The notes under the pieces are model-generated. The model saw nothing but the letters and a program-made list of their open reading frames with translations, had not been told where the DNA came from and made no database searches. DNA of 57,842 bases, from assembly GCA_023250885.1 (NCBI GenBank), contig JAHEZV010000003.1, positions 1-57,842 of the forward strand, written 5' to 3'. Below are positions 7,900-16,685 of this stretch, in pieces; position 1 is the stretch's first letter, and every line of letters begins with the position of its first letter. This DNA comes from Nitrososphaera sp. Lineage in GTDB: Archaea > Thermoproteota > Nitrososphaeria > Nitrososphaerales > Nitrososphaeraceae. The position numbers were made by a program, and so were the translations under genes.

Positions 7900-9006
7900 C
7901 TAGAGGCTTCGGATGTGATTAAAAAACGTGTCGCGCTCCGCCGGCACGCGCTTGATCTCCCTGATCAGGCTTGCCAGCTCTTGGGTCGACGTGCCTGTCT
8001 CCTTGCCTGCCGCCCTGAATATCTCCTCGGAAAACGCGGTCCCAACCATGTCGTTCCCTCCGTACGAGAGCGCCACCTGCGCGACTTTCTTGCCAAGCGC
8101 CACCCAGTAAACAGAGATGTTGTTAAGCACGTTTGCCAAGAGCAATCGCGATACTGCTATCACGCGAAGATCATAGGTCGACGGGCTTTCAGCGGTGACG
8201 AGCCCTTTTTGCTCGAGCTCGGTGTTCTCAAGGCTGAATTTCAATGGGACAAAAGTAGTAAAGCCCTTCGTCTTTTTGTGTAGTTCCCTTATCTTTATCA
8301 CGTGGTCGACGATGTGCTCTGGCTTTTCCACGTGGCCAAAGAGCATCGTGCAGTTGCTCTTTAACCCAAGCTCGTGCGCCTGGCGCGCGGTATCTAGCCA
8401 CTCCTCCCCAGAGCACTTGCCTATCACTATTTGCTTTCGGGTATCGGGGTGGAAGATCTCTGCTCCGCCACCCGGGAGTGAGTCGAGCCCTGTCACCTTG
8501 AGGCGGGACAAAACTTCCTTGACAGAGTTCTTTGTGAGCCTTGCGATGAAGAATATCTCTGCCGGCGTGAACGCCTTTATCGTTACCTTCGGGAATTCCG
8601 CTTTTATCGCCTGAATCATCTTTTCGTAATAGTCAAGCCCCAGCTTTGGGTGGAATCCTCCAACAATGTGGAGCTCGGTGGCGCCCAGCTGCTCCACCGC
8701 TATTTTAGAGCGGGCGACTATCTGCTCCGTCGACAGCGTGTAGGCGTCACTTTGGTCGCTCTTGCGGTAGAACGCGCAAAGGGGGCACCTCGCAGCGCAT
8801 ACGTTGGTGTAATTGAGGTAGTATGACGCGACGAATGTCACAACATCGCCGCATAGCTTTTGGCGGACCTTGTCTGCGGCCGCCCCAAGGAGGAAAAGGT
8901 TCTCCTCGCTCATCAGCTGCACGCCGTCGCTGTAAGACAGCTCCTCGCCGGCCAGAACCTTCTCTAGAGCCGGAGTCCCGCCTGCGACGGTATCGCTCTT
9001 TTGCAA
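7900..9006 (-). CDS. mqnE: Radical SAM aminofutalosine synthase
   Basis: CAARCPLCAFYRK (CxxxCxxC), HIVGGFHPKLGLDYYEKM, GGGAEIFHPDTRKQI. Confidence 0.85.
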   Translation of the reverse strand: MQKSDTVAGGTPALEKVLAGEELSYSDGVQLMSEENLFLLGAAADKVRQKLCGDVVTFVASYYLNYTNVCAARCPLCAFYRKSDQSDAYTLSTEQIVARSKIAVEQLGATELHIVGGFHPKLGLDYYEKMIQAIKAEFPKVTIKAFTPAEIFFIARLTKNSVKEVLSRLKVTGLDSLPGGGAEIFHPDTRKQIVIGKCSGEEWLDTARQAHELGLKSNCTMLFGHVEKPEHIVDHVIKIRELHKKTKGFTTFVPLKFSLENTELEQKGLVTAESPSTYDLRVIAVSRLLLANVLNNISVYWVALGKKVAQVALSYGGNDMVGTAFSEEIFRAAGKETGTSTQELASLIREIKRVPAERDTFFNHIRSL

Positions 9007-9088
9007 CTATGACAGTCTGCACCAGAGTTGGTTATAAATTGTAGTCAAAGAATAAATATCAATCAAAGCCCGTAAGTCACGTTAACAC

Positions 9089-10213
9089 TTGCAAAACAGA
9101 CTACTCTCTGATTTTCTAAAGAAATCGGACATCAGCGACGTTCTTGACAACGCCCTTGCAGGGCGCAGGCTCGGCCTCAACGACTGCATACGGCTGGTGA
9201 AGTCAGACGACGTCAACTCGATGGGTCTTGTCGCAAACGCCCTGAGGCAGAGGCTTTACGGCAACACGATCACGTTCATCAACAACATCATCCTGAACTA
9301 CACCAACGTCTGCATCACCTACTGCAAGTTCTGCGCGTTCTACCGACCTCCGGGCCACGAAGAGTCGTACACCGTCCCGATAGAAGAGATTGTAAAGCGC
9401 GTGGCGACTTCGCGGGAAATGTTTGGAATAACGCAGGTCCTGATACAGGGCGGCCACAACCCTAACCTGAAACTGGAATACTATGAAGACGCGTTCAGGG
9501 CGATCAAGAAGAAATGTCCCGAGGTCGAGATAAACGGCCTTTCGCCTTCGGAAGTGGACATGATAGCCAATGTCGAGCGGAGCAGCACGAAAGAAGTGCT
9601 TGCCCGGCTGAAGGCGGCAGGCATGGACACTTTTGCCGGCGGCGGTGCGGAGATCCTTGAAGACCGCGTCAAGGAAGAGATTAGCCCGCTCAAGATAAAG
9701 AGCCACGAGTGGCTGCGCATAATGGAGGAGGCCCACCAGCTGGGCTTCAAGTCGGTGGCCACAATGATGTACGGCACCGTGGAGACTGAAGAAGACCGCG
9801 CAAGGCACATCATGAAGATAGCGCAGCTGCAGGAAAAGACCGGTGGCTTTCTGGTCTTTATCCCGTGGAGCTTTGAACCCAACAAGACTGAGATACAGGC
9901 CGAAGGAAAAATCAAGTATCCTGCCGGCGGGTTGTCGCTATTGAAAATGATTGCGATTGTAAGGATAATGTATTACGGCCTTATTCCACACTTGCAGTCG
10001 TCGTGGCTCACAAATGGCATAGGAATGGCGCAACTTGCCCTCAACCATGGGGCCGACGACTTTGGCGGCACACTCATTGGCGAAGAGGTGGTGAGCGCAA
10101 CTGGCGCGCGCTCGACAGAGCTAACGTCAGACAGGATAATTGCCGCAGTCAAACAGGCCGGATTCAGGGTTGCCGAGCGAGACAATTCCTACAAGATCAT
10201 AAAGTACCATTGA
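9089..10213 (+). CDS. mqnC: Radical SAM cyclic dehypoxanthinyl futalosine synthase
   Basis: NYTNVCITYCKFCAFYRPPG, LIQGGHNPNLKLEYYED, GGGAEILEDRV. Confidence 0.88.
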   Translation: MQNRLLSDFLKKSDISDVLDNALAGRRLGLNDCIRLVKSDDVNSMGLVANALRQRLYGNTITFINNIILNYTNVCITYCKFCAFYRPPGHEESYTVPIEEIVKRVATSREMFGITQVLIQGGHNPNLKLEYYEDAFRAIKKKCPEVEINGLSPSEVDMIANVERSSTKEVLARLKAAGMDTFAGGGAEILEDRVKEEISPLKIKSHEWLRIMEEAHQLGFKSVATMMYGTVETEEDRARHIMKIAQLQEKTGGFLVFIPWSFEPNKTEIQAEGKIKYPAGGLSLLKMIAIVRIMYYGLIPHLQSSWLTNGIGMAQLALNHGADDFGGTLIGEEVVSATGARSTELTSDRIIAAVKQAGFRVAERDNSYKIIKYH

Positions 10214-11651
10214 AGTATTCCCCCCACTTTTTGTCGACCATGGCTTTCGTCTCTTCGTCGACGACTACAAGCTGCTGAATTTCGCGCATGTAGCCTTCCT
10301 CCTTCCACTTTGTGGTACCGTCAATGCCAAGCTTTGAACCCAGGTTCACAAGCGGCGACGCTGGGTCAAGCGTGTCTGTAGGCGTGTTATTGATGATGAC
10401 AGTGTCGCGCGCCGGGTCTGTTCGAGTGGTCACAGCCCATATCACGTCGTTCATGTCGTGCACGTTGACTTCGCTGTCGACCACAATGAACATCTTTGTC
10501 AGCGCCAGCTGCCCCATGCCCCACAGCCCCATCATTACCTTTTTCGCCTGCCCCGGGTACTGCTTCTTTATCGATATTATCGCAAGGCCCTGGAACCAGC
10601 CGGCGGCAGGCATTGAAAAGTCAACCACCTCAGGGTGGAACATCTGGACAAGTGGCAGGAACGAGCGCTCGATCACCTTGCCAATGTAGGCATCTTCCAG
10701 TACCGGCTTACCCACCACCGTCGTTAGGTAAATGGGATTGTTGCGCCTCGTGATCCCTGTAAGCGTAAATGTCGGAAATGGCTCTGAAGGCGTATAGTAT
10801 CCGGTGTGGTCCCCAAACGGCCCTTCCATCCTCAGGTCGTTTGGATCGACGTACCCTTCAAGCACTATTTCGGAATTGGCAGGGACTTCAAGGTCAACTG
10901 TCTTGCATTTTACTAGTTTGACGCCCTTCTTTCTTGTGATGCCGGAGAACAGGTACTTGTCCATGCCTTCTGGCACAGGCGCGACTGCGCTAAAAACGGT
11001 TGCCGGGTCCGCGCCGATCACTATCGCGACTTCGATCTTTTTGTTCTGCTCCTTCAGCATCCTGTAGTGTTGAGCTCCACGCTTGTGTGTCTGCCAATGC
11101 ATTATTGCGTGCTTGTCGTCAATGATCTGAATCCTGTAAACGCCAAAATTCCGGATTTCAGTCTCCGGGTGCTTTGTAACAGTAAGGCCAAAAGTGATAA
11201 AGCGTCCGGCGTCGCCGGGGAACGATTTCAAGACAGGCATCGAGTTGAGCGACGCCCTGTCGGTTTCCACAACTTCGCTGACCGGCCCGCTGTCCACGTA
11301 CTTGGGCCCGTACTCGCTTATTTCTGACAGTTTCGGCAGCATCTTTAACTTGTTGAGCATGCCTGACGGGATCTTCATTTTAGCAAGCTCGGTGATGCGC
11401 CTACCAATTTCGGTAAAGTCCTCAGTTTCAAGCGCGATTTCCAGCCTCTTCATGCTGCCGAACGCGTTGCCCAGGACCTGCATTCTCGAGCCCTCGACGT
11501 TCTCAAACAGCACTGCCGGCCCGTCGGAATACATCAGCCGGCGCATGACCTCGGCTATCTCTAGATCCGGGCTGACTTTTGCCTTGACCCTCTTTAGCTG
11601 TCCTGCCCGTTCTAGGGCTTCAACGTATTCGCCGAGGCTTTCAGAGGGCAT
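10197..11651 (-). CDS. UbiD-family decarboxylase
   Basis: MPSESLGEYVEALERAGQLKRVKAKV...; RMEGPFGDHTGYY; N-terminal part of the 573-aa track ORF is probably not coding; 17-nt convergent overlap with mqnC. Confidence 0.9.
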   Translation of the reverse strand: MPSESLGEYVEALERAGQLKRVKAKVSPDLEIAEVMRRLMYSDGPAVLFENVEGSRMQVLGNAFGSMKRLEIALETEDFTEIGRRITELAKMKIPSGMLNKLKMLPKLSEISEYGPKYVDSGPVSEVVETDRASLNSMPVLKSFPGDAGRFITFGLTVTKHPETEIRNFGVYRIQIIDDKHAIMHWQTHKRGAQHYRMLKEQNKKIEVAIVIGADPATVFSAVAPVPEGMDKYLFSGITRKKGVKLVKCKTVDLEVPANSEIVLEGYVDPNDLRMEGPFGDHTGYYTPSEPFPTFTLTGITRRNNPIYLTTVVGKPVLEDAYIGKVIERSFLPLVQMFHPEVVDFSMPAAGWFQGLAIISIKKQYPGQAKKVMMGLWGMGQLALTKMFIVVDSEVNVHDMNDVIWAVTTRTDPARDTVIINNTPTDTLDPASPLVNLGSKLGIDGTTKWKEEGYMREIQQLVVVDEETKAMVDKKWGEYFNGTL

Positions 11652-11730
11652 AAGCCAGCTACCCTGGATATGAAAAATATACCTTTGCATTCTTTCATGA
11701 TTAGTAAATAGTCCTTGATGCCGCGGAAGC

Positions 11731-11962
11731 ATGTCAGAAGGAACAAAGGGATCGATGAGTCCTGATAAGATAAAACAGCATGAGCCAACGGCCGTCAAGC
11801 ACGACCCGTCTGACCAAAAAATAGTTGAGAGGGCTGAGGCAGGATGGGAACCCTGAAGAGGCCCGCGAAATAGCGAGAAAGAAGGGGATGGCCAAAGGGA
11901 CCGCCGGCGTGGCTCCAACTGGCGACGAGTACGAGCAGGGAGCTGCCGGGACTAACAAGTAG
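11731..11962 (+). pseudogene. Small hydrophilic protein, frameshifted near 11845 (MSEGTKGSMSPDKIKQHEPTAVKHDPSDQKIVERAEAG/GNPEEAREIARKKGMAKGTAGVAPTGDEYEQGAAGTNK)
   Basis: Two abutting frames form one coherent protein after removal of one nt in gcaggaTgggaacc. Confidence 0.5.
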
Positions 11963-11989
11963 GCATACTCTTTTTCTTATTTTTCTGCA

Positions 11990-12115
11990 ATGACCGACAA
12001 GAAATTCCCGGACGTGTCAAAGGAGGCTATAGTCAGGCCTGAAGACGTGCGGTTAAAGTCAGCTGACCCCGACATGGACAGCGACGACAACCCTGACATT
12101 GACCCGGAATTGTAA
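11990..12115 (+). CDS. Small acidic protein (41 aa)
   Basis: MTDKKFPDVSKEAIVRPEDVRLKSADPDMDSDDNPDIDPEL*. Confidence 0.5.
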   Translation: MTDKKFPDVSKEAIVRPEDVRLKSADPDMDSDDNPDIDPEL

Positions 12116-12119
12116 ACAG

Positions 12120-12527
12120 CTAGCGCTCTTTCAGGAACTTGCTCATGTTCTTGCGCACAAGCGGGATTATCTTTTTCATGATCACGCCGTGCACGTTTTC
12201 TGCGTCGACATCGAACGACAGCAGAAGCACGTAAGAGAGGCGGCTGTTTTCATCTGCTATCGGGATAGTCGCCCTTATCAGCTTGGCATAGTGGGACATC
12301 GCATAGTTGATCCTGCCGAGCAGGTACTCCCACCGTAGGCGGGTGTACTGGCGGGTCGCAGCCGTGATGGCATACTGCGCCCTCTCCTCGGGTGTCAGCA
12401 GGGCTTTGAGGCCCTTCCTCTCTGACGCGGCCATGAGCTTGCCGTCCTCGTCTGCAATCGCGGCAAACCTGATCGACTTGTCAAGCGTAATCACCTTGTC
12501 GCAAAACTCTTGGAAGAATGATTTCAT
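12120..12527 (-). CDS. Thaumarchaeal DUF6659-type conserved protein
   Basis: FFQEFCDKVITLDKSIRFAAIADEDGKLMAASERKGLKALLTPEE...; resembles ORF 42420-42824. Confidence 0.6.
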   Translation of the reverse strand: MKSFFQEFCDKVITLDKSIRFAAIADEDGKLMAASERKGLKALLTPEERAQYAITAATRQYTRLRWEYLLGRINYAMSHYAKLIRATIPIADENSRLSYVLLLSFDVDAENVHGVIMKKIIPLVRKNMSKFLKER

Positions 12528-12610
12528 TCAACCACTCTCCATTGATAGGGTATATTTGATTTTCGTACAAGCAAATACTTATATGAGTTACAGGAAGGAT
12601 TCTGTCTGAT

Positions 12611-13003
12611 TTGTCTGCTCAGGAAATCGTGACGCTGGAGGACCGCAAGAACTCGCTTTTGAACAGGCGGGAGGTAAAGGCGGTGTTCAAGGGAGCCGCC
12701 GGCAAGATCAAAAAGACCGAGGCGGTGGAAAAGATGGCCAGCCAGCTCAATGTCGATAAAAAGCAGGTCATTCCGGTGAACCTCATATGCCATACCGGCA
12801 TGACCGACGTTCACGCCGTATTCTATGTCTATGACGACGAAAAGGAAGCTGCGAAGCAGCTCCCGCGCTACAGGCTGCTAAGGACGTTACCAAAGGAAGC
12901 GAGGAAAAAGATACTTGACGAAGAAAAGGCCGCGAAGCTCAAGACCAAGCAAGAGGCCGCGGCTTCCAAGGGCGGTGCCACTGCCGGAGGTGCCAAGAAG
13001 TAA
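12611..13003 (+). CDS. rps24e: 30S ribosomal protein S24e
   Basis: [64 protein letters not shown]. Confidence 0.93.
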   Translation: MSAQEIVTLEDRKNSLLNRREVKAVFKGAAGKIKKTEAVEKMASQLNVDKKQVIPVNLICHTGMTDVHAVFYVYDDEKEAAKQLPRYRLLRTLPKEARKKILDEEKAAKLKTKQEAAASKGGATAGGAKK

Positions 13004-13212
13004 TGGCTGACAAAAAGGGTCCTGCCAAGGGCGAAGTAGCGGTATACAAGTTCTACAAGGTTTCAGGCGACAAGGTGACAAGGAGCAGGCGCGACTGCCC
13101 GCGCTGCGGCAAGGGGACATTCATGGCCGAGCACAAGGACAGGTTTACCTGCGGCAAGTGCGGCTTCACCGAGTTCAACCACAAGGAAACGGCCAAGAAG
13201 AGCAAAAAGTAA
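13003..13212 (+). CDS. rps27ae: 30S ribosomal protein S27ae
   Basis: [35 protein letters not shown]. Confidence 0.93.
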   Translation: MADKKGPAKGEVAVYKFYKVSGDKVTRSRRDCPRCGKGTFMAEHKDRFTCGKCGFTEFNHKETAKKSKK

Positions 13213-13216
13213 AGAC

Positions 13217-14830
13217 CTATTTTGCAATTTCTTTAATCTCTTTCTTGATCGCATGAGCTACCGATGGTGCCAGCACCGGGTAAAATGACTCGATGTAGCG
13301 CCGGCTTTTTGCAAGGCGAGCGACATTGCCAGAGCCTGCAACATCAACGTAGCCCTGCAGGAATTCCTTTGTTATCGCAGCTGCCACGCCGCCGTTGCTG
13401 GTGCCCTTTACCCCCCAGCTGATAAACTGCGCAAGGTCCCATGCAGGGTCGCCGGCCTGGAATACAAACTGCTCTACGTCGGTTAAATATAGATCACCGC
13501 CGCTGACAATTATGTTCTTGGGTTTGACGTTGCCAAGGCTGGAACCGGTGCCGTGTATTTTTGCGATTTGCGCGCCTCCTTCTCTGAGCATGCCGGCGTC
13601 GCCCCTGCCCATGATGCAATCCTTTATCACCCCGGCAAGCGTCTCGCCCTCGATAAACTGCGTCACGAGAATCTTCCTGTCAAGGACGACCGCCTCTATC
13701 GCCGGTGTGCGCAGGCCGAGGCTTCTGATGTACCTTATTGCCTTGTATTCAGAGCCAAGCCGGAAGAGCGGGTCAACCCTGAACCGTTTTACCGGTGCAG
13801 TCCACAGGCTCAGCGCGGCCCATTTCACCGCCTTTGACTTTGCAAACTCCTTTACTGCAATCTTGCGTTCGTCGTTTAGCACGTACAGCATTGTCCTGCT
13901 GTTGACGTTGCCAAGCCGCCTTTTTCTTGTTGCAGAATAGCCAAGGTCGTCCAGCCAGTCCCTGCTGTCCACCATCAGCCTGCCTTCAGGCAGCCTCCAG
14001 TATGCCCTCCTTGGGCAGGCCATGAAATCAGGCAATTCCATTGATTTGCTCCTGCGCTTTATCTTTGATTCGGCTTCGCTGACCATAAGGTACATGATTT
14101 TCCTTCCAGCATAGGTGTGTACAAAGTATGAGCTGAATTCCTGCAGCCTCTTTGTAAGCTTGAGGCGCGTCCTGCCACTTTCCACAAATACGCGCTTGTC
14201 AGATATCTGCAACAGGCTGTCCTGCCTTGCAGCAAGAAGTTTCCTATCTTCTGCAACAATGTCTGCAAGCGCCCTGCGGTAGCCTTCAAGCGCGAATTCT
14301 AGGTTGTGCTTGTCCACCGTGTAGGTACTGTAGTAGCTGTACGCCGCACCGGGGTACAGCGACATCCTTCGCCTTATCTTGGAGAATGCCACAAATTCAA
14401 GGGGGAAAATGATCTCGGTGCTCAGCACGCCCGTCGAGCCCACGATGTCCTGCACCTCTTCCAGAATGACGCGCCGCTTGTAGGCCCGCTCCACCGAGGC
14501 AAAAAACTCTGCGTTGGCAATAGGCTCGTAGACGTGCAGCAGGCGGCCGACGACAAACTCGCCGAGAAAAGCGCTTTTTGCGTCGCGCTCAAGCGCATTG
14601 CTGTCGACTGCAAGCGCGGACACCTTCATGCCGGATTCGCTGAAATACACGTACTTGACCACGTACGGATAGTTCTCAAGGACAACCAGCAGGTCGACGT
14701 CGCTGTCAGGCCGGGAGTAGCCGGCCACTCTGGAGCCGTAGAGGCACGCGGCTACCACCGCGCGGCCTTTTGCCACCCTGACGATGCATTTCTTGATAAC
14801 CTCAAGCTCTTGTGGGGAAACGCTAGACAT
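13217..14830 (-). CDS. Pol-beta-type nucleotidyltransferase fused to Bud32/RIO-like kinase domain
   Basis: N-term CLYGSRVAGYSRPDSDVDLLVVL; C-term IAVKEFAK, IAKIHGTGSSLGNVKPKNIIV, LYLTDVEQF. Confidence 0.75.
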   Translation of the reverse strand: MSSVSPQELEVIKKCIVRVAKGRAVVAACLYGSRVAGYSRPDSDVDLLVVLENYPYVVKYVYFSESGMKVSALAVDSNALERDAKSAFLGEFVVGRLLHVYEPIANAEFFASVERAYKRRVILEEVQDIVGSTGVLSTEIIFPLEFVAFSKIRRRMSLYPGAAYSYYSTYTVDKHNLEFALEGYRRALADIVAEDRKLLAARQDSLLQISDKRVFVESGRTRLKLTKRLQEFSSYFVHTYAGRKIMYLMVSEAESKIKRRSKSMELPDFMACPRRAYWRLPEGRLMVDSRDWLDDLGYSATRKRRLGNVNSRTMLYVLNDERKIAVKEFAKSKAVKWAALSLWTAPVKRFRVDPLFRLGSEYKAIRYIRSLGLRTPAIEAVVLDRKILVTQFIEGETLAGVIKDCIMGRGDAGMLREGGAQIAKIHGTGSSLGNVKPKNIIVSGGDLYLTDVEQFVFQAGDPAWDLAQFISWGVKGTSNGGVAAAITKEFLQGYVDVAGSGNVARLAKSRRYIESFYPVLAPSVAHAIKKEIKEIAK

Positions 14831-15545
14831 AGTCGGTTTTTTTCTTTCTCAGCTTCACGCTTTCGAACTCGGCTATCTTGTCCTTCACCGCCTGCTCCAC
14901 CTGCAGGTTTGCCATCGCTTCAATAGGGATTTTTATCACGTTTGCATCAATAGGCACCTTTGTTGTCGGCAGGCCCCTGTCCATCCACATCTTGATCACC
15001 TTGTCTTCCAGCTTCAGGTCCCTGAAGCCCTCGGGAAAGCGGGTGGTGATGTGCTTTATCAGCGTGGGGTCTGACTTGAACACGGCGCGCTCTTCAAGCA
15101 GCTTCCCGGCGTCGGCATACGTCCCTTCAAAGAGGGTGCCGGACACCTCATCCGATATCACCTTCATCTTGATTATCCTGCCTACAAGTTCAAGGTAGTG
15201 CATGAACTCGTGCGCCAGAATCGCGTGTATTGTGCCCTTGAGGCCGTAGGCGATTAGGGGCGCGGTTATCTGCACGACGACCCGAAGCAGGTTGTCGTCG
15301 CCGACCACCGGTATCGTCCTTGCAAAGAGTATTCCCATCTGGGTAAACTCGACTGCCGACGTCGAAACTACGAGGCGCGGCTCGACGTAGTAGTAAGGAT
15401 ATTTCAAACCCGACGCTTCTTCGACTCTCTTGATGCCCTCTGTTACAAGCGGAAACCGTTTGATCGCTAGGTCGTAGACCTTTTGCGGGATCTGGCCAGC
15501 TTTGTACGCGTCATGGATCTTGTAGAGCGGGTCAAAGCTGCTCAT
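14823..15545 (-). CDS. Conserved protein with HExxH motif (putative metalloprotease-like)
   Basis: GTIHAILAHEFMHYLELVGRI. Confidence 0.55.
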   Translation of the reverse strand: MSSFDPLYKIHDAYKAGQIPQKVYDLAIKRFPLVTEGIKRVEEASGLKYPYYYVEPRLVVSTSAVEFTQMGILFARTIPVVGDDNLLRVVVQITAPLIAYGLKGTIHAILAHEFMHYLELVGRIIKMKVISDEVSGTLFEGTYADAGKLLEERAVFKSDPTLIKHITTRFPEGFRDLKLEDKVIKMWMDRGLPTTKVPIDANVIKIPIEAMANLQVEQAVKDKIAEFESVKLRKKKTDYV

Positions 15546-15584
15546 CTTTTGCTGTTGAGAGATTGCCTCGCTGAAACAAAAACG

Positions 15585-16685
15585 TTACTGAAGCTCGACG
15601 CCCAGTATGTCAAACATGACGCATTCGCACTTGCTGCCAAGGATTTCTGAAACGTTCGGCTTCATGTATTCTTCGCCGCCTACGAACTGCTTTATCATCA
15701 AGCCGCCGTCTGCAACCATGGTGAGCGCAAACTGGATGCCGTGGAGCCGGCGGGCCCGGGCGGAATGGATCTTTTTTGAAGCCGTTTTATTCCTGTTCTC
15801 AAATCTCACCTCTGCTCCGGCAAGCGAATTGAGCTTTTTCATGTCCTCCCTTGCCAGCGCCCTTTCGCATTTTGCGTGAATTTTTGTCTTGACCTTGAAT
15901 CGCGGCTGGAGATCCGGCTCGTCTTCGATCACCGACAGCGTCGCTGTAACGCCATTGCCACTGATCCTGCTCTTTTTCAGCTTCCTTTTCCTAGGGTTAA
16001 AGACGCGGGCGTAAAATGGTCGGCCCCTTCCAAGCACCAAACTGCTTTGGTCCTCGCTTCCAATCCACGAAAATTTCGGCACCTGCCCTCCAGTCATTTC
16101 TACAAGCCCTTTTGCAACAACGCCTTCGACGCTGCCGTAGCCTGACAGGCCCGAATAATTGCAGGAATCGCAGCCCCTTCCTTCGCAACTTGGGCACCTG
16201 TCCTGTTTTTGTGGTACGCCCCTTGACTTTTTGACGTACCGGCCAAACAGCGCGAGCGGCCTTGACCTGACTGCCACATCCACGTTGTTTTCCTTGTCTA
16301 TGGCAAGGCTTACCGTGATGTCAGGCTTTGTGTATTCGACTTTTTTCCTTGCCAGCCGGGCAAGCCGCGTTCCAAGCTCTCTTGTCAGCTGGCTCTTGAC
16401 GCTCTCCCTGCCGCGGATTTTAAGGCGGGCCCTCATGGTGTCTTCCCGCTCATAAATCTGGGTCGGCAGAGTGGCGCCGATAAGGAACGTTTCAAACTCG
16501 TATCCCCTGACAGCATCAATTATTTTGTCCGCTGTCGAGTCAAGGTTGCCCATCAGGCCGCGGCAGATGTAGCATTGCCCGTCCTGCCTTGCCCGGCCGC
16601 CAGCATGCCTTTCAAAACATCGCTTGCAGAGTTTGTATTGCTTTAACAAAATAGCCCGGGCATCAGCCAAGATTGCCGCCGCCAA
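15585..16685 (-). CDS. pus10: tRNA pseudouridine(54/55) synthase Pus10
   Basis: N-term CxxC pairs CKRCFERHAGG/CYICRGLM; DITVSLAIDKENNVDVAVRSRPLALFGRYVK; C-term AGAEVRFENRNKTASKKIHSARARRLHGIQF. Confidence 0.9.
   Translation of the reverse strand: MAAAILADARAILLKQYKLCKRCFERHAGGRARQDGQCYICRGLMGNLDSTADKIIDAVRGYEFETFLIGATLPTQIYEREDTMRARLKIRGRESVKSQLTRELGTRLARLARKKVEYTKPDITVSLAIDKENNVDVAVRSRPLALFGRYVKKSRGVPQKQDRCPSCEGRGCDSCNYSGLSGYGSVEGVVAKGLVEMTGGQVPKFSWIGSEDQSSLVLGRGRPFYARVFNPRKRKLKKSRISGNGVTATLSVIEDEPDLQPRFKVKTKIHAKCERALAREDMKKLNSLAGAEVRFENRNKTASKKIHSARARRLHGIQFALTMVADGGLMIKQFVGGEEYMKPNVSEILGSKCECVMFDILGVELQ

Noticed and set aside
11652-11918. N-terminal extension of UbiD ORF
   Set aside because: Overlaps the plus-strand small gene and lacks UbiD similarity; start placed at 11651 (or 11691).
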